In this document: positions 6,901 through 16,184 of the stretch, piece after piece
How positions within the stretch are numbered: position 1 is the first letter of the stretch
Layout of the letters: each line of letters begins with the position of its first letter
Assembly (NCBI RefSeq): GCF_039542305.1
Contig: NZ_BAABHW010000001.1
Coordinates: 496,001 to 560,000, forward strand
Source of the DNA: Roseibacterium beibuensis
Lineage (GTDB): Bacteria > Pseudomonadota > Alphaproteobacteria > Rhodobacterales > Rhodobacteraceae
Length of the DNA stretch: 64,000 nt
Direction of reading: 5' to 3'
The notes under the pieces: generated by a model
Told to the model about the DNA's origin: nothing
The model's database searches: none
The model's input: only the letters and a program-made list of their open reading frames with translations
Translations under genes and position numbers: made by a program

Positions 6901-7659
6901 TCAGGGCGCGAGGGTTGCTGACAACACAAGCCAGCCGGTGGTTTCGGCGATGTATTGGACTGTCCCCAGGACATCGCCCGTCTGCCCGCCGATGCGGCTT
7001 TGGGCTAGGCGGGCGATCACCAGCGACACAAGGCCCACGGCGGCCAGGACTGCGGCGGCGGGCAGTCCGATGGCAAACCCAAGGGCAACGACGAACAGGG
7101 CGGCAGGCACCCAGGCAAGATTGGCACCGTCCGCTGCGGCATGGCCAAGGCCGTCCGCTCGGGCCGCGGGCACGAAAAGCAGGACCCCGAGCATCGCGAG
7201 GCGTGAGAGGACCGACACGAAGATCGCGGCGGCCAAGGTCAGGCTGGACCCGAGGTCGGCCACACCCGCCACGCCGATGCCCACCGCGAAGATCAGGGCC
7301 AGCACGCCGTAGCTGCCGATGCGGCTGTCGCGCATGATCTCGAGCCGCCGCTCGCGATTCCAGCCGCCGCCGATCCCGTCCGCGAAATCGGCAAGGCCGT
7401 CATGGTGCAAGCCGCCGGTCAGCAGGACCAGCCCCCCGAGCGCGAGAAAGGCCGCGCCAAGCGGGCCTGCTCCCAAGGCAAGCGCCAGGTGCAGAATTGC
7501 CCAAAGGCTTGCGCCGGCGATCACGCCGACGAAGGGAAAGGCCCACCGCGCCTCTGCGAGCGCGGTGGCCGAATCTTGCATCCGCCCCACAGGCAGGCGC
7601 GTCAGCAGCACGACTGCCAAGCGCATCTCGGCCCACCTGCGGCGCAGAACATTGGTCAT
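6901..7659 (-). CDS. cobS: adenosylcobinamide-GDP ribazoletransferase CobS
   Basis: 252-residue integral membrane enzyme that joins adenosylcobinamide-GDP to alpha-ribazole (or its phosphate) in the last stage of B12 assembly. The family signatures are LLTRLPVG near residue 20, the Asp-rich GGLHHDGLADFADGIGGGWN near residue 85, and LEIMRDSRIGSYG after it. Several membrane helices follow. The ATG overlaps the cobT stop by 4 bp, so it is the second gene of a cobT-cobS pair. Confidence 0.93.
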   Translation of the reverse strand: MTNVLRRRWAEMRLAVVLLTRLPVGRMQDSATALAEARWAFPFVGVIAGASLWAILHLALALGAGPLGAAFLALGGLVLLTGGLHHDGLADFADGIGGGWNRERRLEIMRDSRIGSYGVLALIFAVGIGVAGVADLGSSLTLAAAIFVSVLSRLAMLGVLLFVPAARADGLGHAAADGANLAWVPAALFVVALGFAIGLPAAAVLAAVGLVSLVIARLAQSRIGGQTGDVLGTVQYIAETTGWLVLSATLAP

Positions 7660-8660
7660 CCGATGCCAGCCTCGGCGAAGGTGGCCATGTCATTGTGACA
7701 CGCGAGGGCCCCGCGCAGGACACCAAGGGCCAGCGCCGCGCCGGTGCCTTCCCCCAAGGCCATGCCGAGGTGCAGGATCGGCTGCTTTTCCATCGCGCCA
7801 CACAAGCGGGCGTGGCCGGGTTCGGCACTCTGGTGCCCGATCAGGCAGTGATCGAGGAAGGCGGGATTTGCGCCGTGAAGCGGGGCGACGGCTGCCGTGC
7901 AGATATATCCGTCCAGCAGAACCGGGATTCGCGCCAGACGTGCAGCCACCACCGCACCACAGATCGCGGCCTGCTCGCGGCCGCCGAGGGCGGCGAGGAT
8001 CTCCAGCGGGGACAAGTGGCCATGTTGTTCGACACCGCGCGCCACCACGTCGGCCTTGCGCGCACGTCCGTCTTCATCGCTGCCCGTGCCACGTCCGACC
8101 CAATCCTCGGCCGTGCCGCCGCAGATGGCATGGGCAAGGGCCGCCGAGACGGTCGAATTGCCGATGCCCATTTCGCCGAGGATCACGATGTTTGCCGTGC
8201 TGTCCACGGCCTGCGCCCCTTTCAGAAAGGCGTCGAGGCATTCGGCCCCGGTCATCGCGGGACCGGTTGTGAAATCGGCGGTCGGCTGGTCGAGGTCGAG
8301 TGGGACGACGGTCATATCCGCCCCGGCCGTGCGGGCCAGTTGGTTGATCGCCGCGCCGCCCGCCTCGAAATTCGCGACCATCAGGGCGGTGACCGCCTGC
8401 GGGAAAGGGTTCACGCCTTGCGCACAGACGCCGTGATTGCCAGCGAACACCAGGGCCTGCGCGCGGTCGATCGTGGGACGGTCAGTGCCCTGCCATCCGG
8501 CCATGAAGGCGGCAAGATCCTCGAGCCGCCCGAGGGACCCCGGTGGCTTGGTCAGGTCGTTCTGTCGCGCGCGCGCGGCCTCGATCGCGCCGGCATCCGG
8601 GGCGGGCAGGTCCAGGGCGAGGATATCGTCGAGCTTTGATAGATCGGTAAGCGAGGTCAT
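7656..8660 (-). CDS. cobT: nicotinate-nucleotide-dimethylbenzimidazole phosphoribosyltransferase CobT
   Basis: 334 residues from the ATG at 8660 (MTSLTDLSKLDDI), the usual length for the family. It makes alpha-ribazole phosphate from dimethylbenzimidazole and nicotinate mononucleotide for the lower ligand of B12. Signatures: LTKPPGSLGRLEDLA, VFAGNHGVCAQGV, GEMGIGNSTVSAAL and, near the C-terminus, HLGMALGEGTGAALA with the catalytic Glu. A longer in-frame N-terminal extension exists but shows no family resemblance. No B12 riboswitch pattern was found in the 5' region. Confidence 0.93.
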   Translation of the reverse strand: MTSLTDLSKLDDILALDLPAPDAGAIEAARARQNDLTKPPGSLGRLEDLAAFMAGWQGTDRPTIDRAQALVFAGNHGVCAQGVNPFPQAVTALMVANFEAGGAAINQLARTAGADMTVVPLDLDQPTADFTTGPAMTGAECLDAFLKGAQAVDSTANIVILGEMGIGNSTVSAALAHAICGGTAEDWVGRGTGSDEDGRARKADVVARGVEQHGHLSPLEILAALGGREQAAICGAVVAARLARIPVLLDGYICTAAVAPLHGANPAFLDHCLIGHQSAEPGHARLCGAMEKQPILHLGMALGEGTGAALALGVLRGALACHNDMATFAEAGIG

Positions 8661-9192
8661 CGAACGTTTACTTTCACGAGAGGATCTTCGACGCAAAAGC
8701 CAAGGCGAACGGCGCATTTGGCGTTTTGCATGACGGAAATGGAGGCCGGGGCGAGAACAGGTATTTCGGGTGAGGTTTGCCACCTTGGGGCCGAATATTC
8801 CGGTCCCGCTTTCGAGGCATGGCTCAGGCGCAGCGCCGTGCGCTGGGCGAAACCACGTTTCCCCGAATGGACGCTACCGGTAATCTTGCTCGACCTTTCC
8901 ATCGACCGCGGGAAGATCAAATTTGGCCGGTTTTGTGAAGAGAGGAATGCCGCCCCGATGTCGCAGCCGCCCCGTCGCAGCCTCTGGCAATGGTGTTGGT
9001 TGTCTGTAATGCGCTGGCCCCCCGCGTAGGGCATTTTGCCCTCGGCACTGGGCATTTTCTTCCTGTGCGATCACGCCCTTTCGCCCGGTGCGCGGCAAAA
9101 TCAGTCTTACGCAAAGGCGGAAGCTATGTTTTACAGCCCCGCGGGTTGAACGTTACCTATCACACGACTTGAAAGCTGAATAAGGTCAAAGC
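8661..9192. other. 532-bp divergent intergenic region cobT/mrpA
   Basis: Contains the start regions of the leftward cobTS and rightward mrp operons. A short direct repeat of GGGCATTTT occurs at about 9030 and 9049. I see no convincing promoter, riboswitch or gene in it. Confidence 0.45.
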
Positions 9193-12054
9193 ATGAGCCA
9201 CGCGGGGCATCTCCTCTTTATCATTGCGTTGCTGCCTTTCATTGGTGCGCTTGTCCCGGGGTTGATGATCCGCGCCGGTCGCACGGCATCCGCCTTTTTC
9301 ACGGCGGCACCGACCGCCCTGGCGCTTGTCATGCTGATGATCCTTGCCCCGGCCGTGTTGCGCGGCGAGGTGATCCAGGCCGAGATCGAGTGGCTGCCGC
9401 AACTGGGCCTTTCCGCGTCGTTCTTCCTCGATGGGCTGGGCCTGCTCTTTGCCGGGATGATCCTCGGTATGGGCTTGCTGATCACGCTTTATGCGCGGTT
9501 CTACCTGTCGAGCGCCGACCCGATGGGACAGTTCTACACCTACCTGCTGTTGTTCCAGGGTGCGATGCTTGGCATCGTGATTTCGGACAACATCCTGCTT
9601 TTGCTTATTTTCTGGGAGCTGACCTCGCTCTCGTCCTTCCTGCTGATCGGCTATTGGAAGCACCTCCCCGAAGGCCGCCAGGGCGCGCGCATGGCGCTGG
9701 CCGTGACGGGCGCGGGGGGGCTGGCGATGATCGGGGGCATGCTGATCCTCGGCAATATCGCGGGCAGCTACAACCTGACCGACATCCTGCAGGCGGGCGA
9801 GGCGATCCGGGCCTCGGAGTGGTATCTGCCCGCGCTGATCCTGATCCTGCTGGGGGCCTTCACCAAGTCGGCGCAGTTCCCGTTCCATTTCTGGCTGCCG
9901 CACGCGATGGCCGCGCCGACGCCCGTTTCGGCCTACCTGCATTCGGCCACGATGGTGAAGGCGGGCGTTTTCCTCATGGCACGGATGTGGCCGGTCTTGG
10001 CGGGCACCGATGCGTGGTTCTACATCGTCGCGACCACTGGCCTTGTCACGATGGTCCTCGGCGCGCTGATCGCGCTCTTCAAGGATGACCTGAAGGCGCT
10101 GCTGGCCTTTTCGACGGTCAGCCACCTGGGCCTTTTGACCATGCTGCTTGGGTTCGGAACCGAAGCGGCCGCCGTCGCGGCCGTGTTCCACATCATCAAC
10201 CACCTGACCTTCAAGGCCGCGCTCTTCATGACGGCGGGGATCGTCGATCACGAAACGCATACCCGCGACATCAAGCGGCTGGGGGGCCTGCGCCACCTGA
10301 TGCCGGTCACTTTCCTGATCGGGACGGTGGCGGCGTTGTCGATGGCGGGCATCCCGCTGTTCAACGGGTTCCTGTCGAAAGAGATGATGCTGGAAGAGGC
10401 CTCGCACACCGACTGGTTCGGCAGCCAATACGCCGTGCCGGTCCTGGCGACGCTGGGGGCGCTGCTGTCGGTGGCCTATTCCTTCCGCTTCGTGGCCCAT
10501 GTCTTCCTCGGGCCGCAGCGCGACGACTACCCGCACATGCCGCATGATCCGCCCTTCGGCATGTGGGCCGCGCCGGCGCTTCTGGCGACGCTGGTGATCG
10601 CGATCGGTGTCGCGCCCTTCCTTGCCGAAGGGATCGTGACCGCGGCGGCCAATGCCGTGACCGGGGCCGACCTGCACCCGCATCTGAAAATCTGGCATGG
10701 CGTGACACCGGCGCTCTGGAAGTCGGCGATCGCGGTGGCGGGCGGCGCGCTGTTGCTGATGCTGCATCGCCCGTTGGACAAGGGATGGATCGCCATGCCG
10801 CGGCCCGAGGCCAAGGCGATCTTCGACCGTCTCGTCGCCGGTATCGTGGCTGTCTCGCGCGGGATCACCGACAGCACGCATAACGGCGCGATCAGCCGAT
10901 ACCTTGCGATTTTCACGGTGACCGCGGTCGCGCTTGGCTACATCGCCTATGCCGGCAGCGGCCTGTCCGCACCGACGCGCGACATGCTGCCGGTGCCGCT
11001 CGTGATCGCGGTGGGCTGGATCATGCTGATCGTGGCCACCATTTCGGTCGTCGGCATGCATCACCACCGCTTCCGCGCGCTGGTCTTGATCGGGATCATC
11101 GGCCTGTCGATCTCGGCCGGGTTCGTTTACCTCTCGGCACCCGACCTCGCGCTGACGCAGATCTCGGTCGAGACGGTCACGATCATGCTGTTGCTGCTGG
11201 CGTTGCATTTCCTGCCAAAACTCACGCCCAAGGAAAGCTCCACCGGCTTGAGACTGCGCGACGGGCTGATCGGCCTGGCGGCGGGCGGTGGCGTCGGCGC
11301 GCTGGCCTATGCCTTCCTGATGCGCGATATCGACACGATCTCGGGCTTCCATGTCGCGAACAGCTACGAGGGCGGCGGCGGCACCAACGTGGTGAACGTG
11401 ATCCTCGTCGATTTCCGGGGCTATGACACCTATGGCGAGATCATCGTGCTGGGGATCGCGGGCCTGCTGATCTACGCCCTGATGCATGCGCTGCTGGATG
11501 GCCCGTCGGCGCGGCGGCTGAAGAACACCGATTACTCGGAGGATCGCTCGCGCGACCGGCACCCGCTGATGATGGTGGTCGTGACCCGCGTGCTGATGCC
11601 CATCGCGATGGTCGTGGGCCTTTATATCTTCCTGCGCGGGCATAACCAGCCGGGCGGCGGCTTCGTTGCCGGCCTCGTCGTCGCCATTGCGCTGTTGATG
11701 CAATACATGGCCTCGGGCTTTGCCTGGACGCAGGAGCGCAAGCGGATCGAGTATCACACGCTGATCGGGTTGGGCGTGGTGATTGCAGGGCTGACGGGGG
11801 CAGGGGCTTGGCTTGCCGGGAAGCCCTTCCTGACCAGCGCCTTCACCTATATCCACCTGCCGCCCATCGAAGAGTTCGAGCTGGCCACGGCCATGCTGTT
11901 CGACCTGGGCGTGTTCCTGACCGTTCTGGGCGCGGTGATGCTGATGCTCTACAGCCTCAGCCGCATCGCGCGCTTTGCCGGTCAGACGGTGAACGAGGGT
12001 CCGATGGATTACGACCCGGGTGAGGCGGCAAAAGACCGCGACACGGAGGACTGA
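9193..12054 (+). CDS. mrpA: Mrp Na+/H+ antiporter subunit A (fused A/B)
   Basis: 953 residues with about 20 membrane helices. The N-terminal part is the NuoL-like MrpA core; it keeps the Glu in LIFWELTSLSSFLLIGYW and the Lys/His-containing helices (TKSAQFPFHFWLPHAM). The C-terminal part corresponds to MrpB (IFLRGHNQPGGGFVAGLVVA, about residue 815), so this is the fused form of group 2 Mrp operons (as in PhaAB). The complex exports Na+ (or K+) in exchange for H+, for pH and salt homeostasis. First gene of a six-gene operon; the next start lies 1 nt after its stop. Confidence 0.92.
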   Translation: MSHAGHLLFIIALLPFIGALVPGLMIRAGRTASAFFTAAPTALALVMLMILAPAVLRGEVIQAEIEWLPQLGLSASFFLDGLGLLFAGMILGMGLLITLYARFYLSSADPMGQFYTYLLLFQGAMLGIVISDNILLLLIFWELTSLSSFLLIGYWKHLPEGRQGARMALAVTGAGGLAMIGGMLILGNIAGSYNLTDILQAGEAIRASEWYLPALILILLGAFTKSAQFPFHFWLPHAMAAPTPVSAYLHSATMVKAGVFLMARMWPVLAGTDAWFYIVATTGLVTMVLGALIALFKDDLKALLAFSTVSHLGLLTMLLGFGTEAAAVAAVFHIINHLTFKAALFMTAGIVDHETHTRDIKRLGGLRHLMPVTFLIGTVAALSMAGIPLFNGFLSKEMMLEEASHTDWFGSQYAVPVLATLGALLSVAYSFRFVAHVFLGPQRDDYPHMPHDPPFGMWAAPALLATLVIAIGVAPFLAEGIVTAAANAVTGADLHPHLKIWHGVTPALWKSAIAVAGGALLLMLHRPLDKGWIAMPRPEAKAIFDRLVAGIVAVSRGITDSTHNGAISRYLAIFTVTAVALGYIAYAGSGLSAPTRDMLPVPLVIAVGWIMLIVATISVVGMHHHRFRALVLIGIIGLSISAGFVYLSAPDLALTQISVETVTIMLLLLALHFLPKLTPKESSTGLRLRDGLIGLAAGGGVGALAYAFLMRDIDTISGFHVANSYEGGGGTNVVNVILVDFRGYDTYGEIIVLGIAGLLIYALMHALLDGPSARRLKNTDYSEDRSRDRHPLMMVVVTRVLMPIAMVVGLYIFLRGHNQPGGGFVAGLVVAIALLMQYMASGFAWTQERKRIEYHTLIGLGVVIAGLTGAGAWLAGKPFLTSAFTYIHLPPIEEFELATAMLFDLGVFLTVLGAVMLMLYSLSRIARFAGQTVNEGPMDYDPGEAAKDRDTED

Positions 12055-12055
12055 G

Positions 12056-12421
12056 ATGGAGTTGATCGTTGCAAGCACGGTCGGCGTGCTGACCGCGGGG
12101 GGCGTCTACCTGATGCTGCGCCTGCGCACATTCCCGGTGATCCTCGGCCTCGCGCTGCTGTCCTATGCCGTGAACGTGTTCATCTTCGCCAGCGGACGGT
12201 TGTCGATCGACCAGTCGCCGATCCTGTCGCCCTATGGCGAGGCAAGCTACACCGACCCGCTGCCGCAAGCCCTGGTTCTGACCGCGATCGTGATCTCCTT
12301 CGGGATGACGGCGGTCCTGGTGATGATCGGGCTGGGCGCATTCTTCGAGTCCGAGACCGACCGCATCGATATCGACACCGCCGATGACGCGGCCGCCCCC
12401 GAGAAGGACACCCAAGCATGA
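12056..12421 (+). CDS. mrpC: Mrp antiporter subunit C
   Basis: 121 residues, NuoK-like, three membrane helices (LTAGGVYLMLRLRTFPVILG and DPLPQALVLTAIVISFGMTA are family hallmarks). The start is the ATG at 12056, with Shine-Dalgarno GGAGG 10 nt upstream, rather than a start inside mrpA. Acts as a membrane-arm subunit of the antiporter. The stop overlaps mrpD by 4 bp. Confidence 0.92.
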   Translation: MELIVASTVGVLTAGGVYLMLRLRTFPVILGLALLSYAVNVFIFASGRLSIDQSPILSPYGEASYTDPLPQALVLTAIVISFGMTAVLVMIGLGAFFESETDRIDIDTADDAAAPEKDTQA

Positions 12422-13971
12422 TGCACTGGATCATCCTGCCCGTGGTTCTGCCGGCGATGCTGGCGCCGCTGATCGGTTTCGTGATGCGCCACGACATCAC
12501 GCTGGCGCGCACCGCCTCGGTTGCGGGCACGGCCTTGCTGGCCGCCATCGCCGTGGGGCTGGTCATTTTGGCCGCCGATGGGCAGACGCATATCTACCGG
12601 CTGGGTGACTGGCCTGCGCCTTTCGGCATCGTGCTGGTGCTCGACCGCCTGTCGGCGCTGATGGTGCTGTTGACCTCGATCCTGGCGTTGATCGCCTTGA
12701 TCCATGCCATCGCGACCGGCTGGGATGCGCGGGGGCGGCATTTCCATGCGCTGTTCCAGTTCCAGCTCATGGGTATCTGCGGCGCCTTCCTGACGGGCGA
12801 CGTCTTCAACCTTTTCGTGTTCTTCGAGGTTCTTCTGATCGCCTCTTACGGGTTGATGATCCATTCCGGCGGGCGCGAGCGGATGCGCGCGGGCCTGCAA
12901 TACGTGGTGATGAACCTCGCCGGGTCGACGCTGTTCCTGTTCGCATTGGGGACGCTTTACGCGTCCACGGGCACGCTGAACATCGCCGACCTTGCCGTGC
13001 GCGTGGCCGAGATCCCGGCGGAAGAGGCGGCGCTGGTGCGGGTCGCCGCAACGCTGTTGATGATCGTTTTTGCGGTGAAAGCGGCGCTGTTCCCGGTGCA
13101 GTTCTGGCTGCCCGCGACCTACGCCAACGCGCCGGCGCCGGTGGCCGCGCTGTTCGCGATCATGACCAAGGTCGGCGCTTACGCCATCCTGCGGGTCCAC
13201 ACGATTTCCTTCGGTCCGGGCATTCCCGGCACGGATGGTCTGGTCGCGTCGCTGCTGTTCCCGGCGGCGATCGTGACCATCGCGGTCGGGGCCTTCGGTG
13301 TTCTGGGGGCGCGCCGCTTGATGGGGTTGATCGCCTTCTCAGTGGTGGGGTCGATGGGCACGCTTCTGGTGGCGGTGGCGGCATTCTCGCCCGTGGCGAC
13401 GACGGCTGCGCTCTATTACATGATCCACTCGACCTTCGCCGCGGCCTGCCTGTTCCTCGTGGCCGATCTGATCGTGACGCAACGCAACAGCGACAGCCTG
13501 CAACCGGTCCCGGCGACGGTGCAGAACGGCCTTTTCGCGGCGCTGTTCTTTGCCGCGGCCATCGCCATGGCAGGCATGCCGCCCCTCAGCGGTTTCCTGG
13601 GCAAGCTTCTGGTGCTGGACGCGTTGCGCGCCCCGGGCGAGATGCCCTGGGCATGGTCGGCGATCCTGATCGGCTCGCTGCTGACCATCGTGGGCTTCGC
13701 CCGCGCCGGGAGTGCGCTGTTCTGGAAATCGACGGCCATCCCTGTGCTGACGCCCGAACCCACCGATGAGGAAGAGGGGGCGCCCGTTCCCCAGGCGCGG
13801 GCGGGCGCTTTGCAGGTCGCACCGACCATGTTGGCGCTGGCGGCGCTGGCTGGTCTTGCGATCTTTGCCGGGCCGGTGGCGGCTTATCTGGAGGACACGT
13901 CGGGGCAGCTCTTTGACCGCGACGGCTATGTCTCCGCCGTTCTCGACCCCGTTCCCGGTGAGGAGGACTGA
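12418..13971 (+). CDS. mrpD: Mrp antiporter subunit D
   Basis: 517 residues, NuoM/N-like with about 14 helices. The conserved Glu lies in FFEVLLIASYGLM and the conserved Lys in FAVKAALFPVQFWLPATYAN. Paired with MrpA, it is the other large proton/cation-translocating subunit. Overlaps mrpC by 4 bp; mrpE starts 3 nt after its stop. Confidence 0.93.
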   Translation: MMHWIILPVVLPAMLAPLIGFVMRHDITLARTASVAGTALLAAIAVGLVILAADGQTHIYRLGDWPAPFGIVLVLDRLSALMVLLTSILALIALIHAIATGWDARGRHFHALFQFQLMGICGAFLTGDVFNLFVFFEVLLIASYGLMIHSGGRERMRAGLQYVVMNLAGSTLFLFALGTLYASTGTLNIADLAVRVAEIPAEEAALVRVAATLLMIVFAVKAALFPVQFWLPATYANAPAPVAALFAIMTKVGAYAILRVHTISFGPGIPGTDGLVASLLFPAAIVTIAVGAFGVLGARRLMGLIAFSVVGSMGTLLVAVAAFSPVATTAALYYMIHSTFAAACLFLVADLIVTQRNSDSLQPVPATVQNGLFAALFFAAAIAMAGMPPLSGFLGKLLVLDALRAPGEMPWAWSAILIGSLLTIVGFARAGSALFWKSTAIPVLTPEPTDEEEGAPVPQARAGALQVAPTMLALAALAGLAIFAGPVAAYLEDTSGQLFDRDGYVSAVLDPVPGEED

Positions 13972-13974
13972 TCG

Positions 13975-14466
13975 ATGCTGCGCCGTCTCGTTCCCCACCC
14001 GCTGCTCAGCCTGACGCTGGTTCTGGTCTGGCTGGGCCTGGTCAACACCTTCACGCTGGGCAACCTGATCCTCGGCCTGGGGTTCGGCCTTGTGATCCCG
14101 ATGGTGACCGCGCCCTATTGGCCGAACCGGCCGAAGCTGGGCCATCCGCTGAAGGTGCTGGAATACTTCCTGATCGTCTTGTGGGACATCATCGTCGCGA
14201 ATGTGCAGGTGGCCATGATCATCCTGTTCAAGCGCGAGCCGAGCATCCGGTCGCACTGGATCCCGATCCCGCTGGAACTGACCTCGGCCGAGGCGATCAC
14301 GGTTCTGGCCGGCACCATCACCATGACGCCGGGCACGGTGTCTGCGACGCTGTCGGCCGACGGGCGCAGCATCCTCGTGCATTGCCTGCATACCGACGAT
14401 CCCGAAAGCGTCCGGGACGACATCAAGTCCCGCTACGAACGCCGCCTGAAGGAGATCTTCCAATGA
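13975..14466 (+). CDS. mrpE: Mrp antiporter subunit E
   Basis: 163 residues. N-terminal membrane helices are followed by a conserved soluble part with TSAEAITVLAGTITMTPGTV, the MrpE signature. It is needed for stable assembly of the Mrp complex rather than for ion transport itself. The stop overlaps the mrpF start (ATGA). Confidence 0.92.
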   Translation: MLRRLVPHPLLSLTLVLVWLGLVNTFTLGNLILGLGFGLVIPMVTAPYWPNRPKLGHPLKVLEYFLIVLWDIIVANVQVAMIILFKREPSIRSHWIPIPLELTSAEAITVLAGTITMTPGTVSATLSADGRSILVHCLHTDDPESVRDDIKSRYERRLKEIFQ

Positions 14467-14732
14467 TCGAATACGCCCTCTACTTCACGGCCGGTTGCTA
14501 CGGGATCGCGCTCCTGCTGGACCTGTGGCGCATCGGGGTCGGGCCGGACCCGGCCGACCGCATCCTCGCGCTGGACACGATGGTGATCAATGTCATCGCG
14601 CTGTTGGTGCTTTATGGCGTGTGGCGCGGCACGGCGATCTATTTCGAAGCGGCCATGCTGGTCGCGATGGTGGGGTTCGTCTCGACCGTCGCCTATTGCC
14701 GTTTCGTCCTTCGCGGCGACATCATCGAGTGA
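14463..14732 (+). CDS. mrpF: Mrp antiporter subunit F
   Basis: 89 residues, three membrane helices, with the family segment RIGVGPDPADRILALDTM. The ATG at 14463 overlaps the mrpE stop. Accessory membrane subunit of the antiporter; mrpG starts 7 nt after the stop. Confidence 0.92.
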   Translation: MIEYALYFTAGCYGIALLLDLWRIGVGPDPADRILALDTMVINVIALLVLYGVWRGTAIYFEAAMLVAMVGFVSTVAYCRFVLRGDIIE

Positions 14733-14739
14733 GGCAGAC

Positions 14740-15171
14740 ATGAGTTTCGCAGCCGAACTGCTCATCTCGATCTTCCTCGTCATCAGCGGGGTCTTCGGCT
14801 TTGTCGGGTCGTTCGGCCTTGTGAAGCTGAAGAACTCGCTGCAACGGTTGCATGCGCCGACCAAGGCCACGACGCTCGGCGTCGGTGGCGTGCTGATCGC
14901 CTCGATGATCTATTTCTACGTCGAGAAGGGGCACCTTTCGGTGCATGAGCTGCTGATCACGCTGTTCCTGTTCCTGACCGCGCCGATCACTGCGAATTTC
15001 ATCGCCAAGACCTATATGGCGCGCAATCTCCGTAAGCAGGATCTGCCGGAGAGCCAGAGCGGTTACGGCTGGTCGATCTATGACGATCCGCCGGAAAGCG
15101 TGCAGGCGCCGGAAAACGGGACCGAGCCGGTTGTGCTCGATCCCGCCAAGGATGGTGGCGCTCAGTCGTAG
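14740..15171 (+). CDS. mrpG: Mrp antiporter subunit G
   Basis: 143 residues. Three N-terminal helices carry the MrpG pattern GSFGLVKLKNSLQRLHAPTK. A hydrophilic C-terminal tail of about 40 residues follows, longer than in many MrpG proteins. Last gene of the mrp operon. Its 3' end overlaps the 3' end of the convergent cydB by 10 bp, so no separate terminator fits between them. Confidence 0.92.
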   Translation: MSFAAELLISIFLVISGVFGFVGSFGLVKLKNSLQRLHAPTKATTLGVGGVLIASMIYFYVEKGHLSVHELLITLFLFLTAPITANFIAKTYMARNLRKQDLPESQSGYGWSIYDDPPESVQAPENGTEPVVLDPAKDGGAQS

Positions 15172-16184
15172 CGCAGGTCCGTCGCCTTGCCGCGGAAGAT
15201 CGTGTAGGCGAGGATCGAGTAGCCGAGGATGGTCGGAATGACGAAAGCCGCCCCGACAAGGATGATCAGCAGGCTTTCGGGCGCTGCAGCGGCCTCGTAA
15301 ATTGTCAGCCGTTCCGGCACGACATAGGGGTAGAAGCTGTAGGCCATGCCGATATAGGCCAAGGCGAACAGGCCGGTCGAGACGGCGAAGGGCAGCCAGG
15401 ATCGACGATCCTCGGCGAAGGGCATGGCCCGCAGCATGCGCCACAGCCACACGATCGCCAGCCCCGACAGGATCGGCAGTGGGGCCAGGTAGAAGACCTG
15501 CGGCGCTGCCAGCCACTTGTCAAAGATGCGGGTGCTGACCAGCGGCGTGGCCAGCGACACCGCCCCGATCCCGAGGATCACGCCCCAAAGGCTCTCTCGG
15601 CCCCAGCGCACGGCCTTCCATTGCAGTGCGCCTTCGGTCTTGTGGATTAGCCAGGTCGCACCGATGAAGCTGTAGCCAACGGCAAGAAAAACCGCCGTCA
15701 GCGTGGCAAAGGCGTAGGTGGCGCGCGTCTGCTCCAGCCCCATGATGTAGAGCCCCAGCATGAACCCCTGCGCCAAGGCGGTCATCAGGCTGCCGGTGAA
15801 GAACAGGCGGTTCCACAAGCGCTTGTGCTGTGCGCGGGCCTTGGCGCGGAACTCGAAGGCCACGCCGCGCAGGATCAGGCCCACCAGCATGACGAAGACC
15901 GGCAGGTAAAGCGTGGAGAGGATCATCCCGTGCGCCTGTGGAAAGGCCACCAGAAGCAGACCCACCGCCAGCACGAGCCATGTCTCGTTGGCATCCCAGA
16001 ACGGCCCGATCGAGCCGATCATGCGGTCCTGCTCCGCCGGTCCGGCCAGCGGAAACAGGATGCCGACACCGAGGTCGAACCCGTCCAGCACGACATAGAT
16101 CAGGATGGACAGCCCCATGAGCGAGGCGAAGGTCCAGGGCAGCCAGTCGGCGGGGTTGGCGAAATCAGGCAGCATCGGCGTCAC
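15162..16184 (-). CDS. cydB: cytochrome bd-type quinol oxidase subunit II
   Basis: 340 residues, about 8-9 membrane helices, with the family patterns YVVLDGFDLGVGILFPL and FWDANETWLVLAVG. It pairs with CydA in the bd-type terminal oxidase that reduces O2 with quinol and pumps no protons. The start overlaps the cydA stop by 4 bp. No small CydX-like gene follows because the 3' end runs into mrpG. Confidence 0.93.
   Translation of the reverse strand: MTPMLPDFANPADWLPWTFASLMGLSILIYVVLDGFDLGVGILFPLAGPAEQDRMIGSIGPFWDANETWLVLAVGLLLVAFPQAHGMILSTLYLPVFVMLVGLILRGVAFEFRAKARAQHKRLWNRLFFTGSLMTALAQGFMLGLYIMGLEQTRATYAFATLTAVFLAVGYSFIGATWLIHKTEGALQWKAVRWGRESLWGVILGIGAVSLATPLVSTRIFDKWLAAPQVFYLAPLPILSGLAIVWLWRMLRAMPFAEDRRSWLPFAVSTGLFALAYIGMAYSFYPYVVPERLTIYEAAAAPESLLIILVGAAFVIPTILGYSILAYTIFRGKATDLRYD

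Noticed and set aside
8661..9192. Cobalamin riboswitch before cobT
   Set aside because: I looked for B12-box and core riboswitch patterns on the minus strand and found none.
9160..12078. Very long open frame antisense to mrpA (about 970 codons)
   Set aside because: Composition (runs of His, Gln, Arg, Asp) is the usual shadow of a high-GC membrane-protein gene in the opposite frame; no family resemblance, while mrpA is unmistakable.
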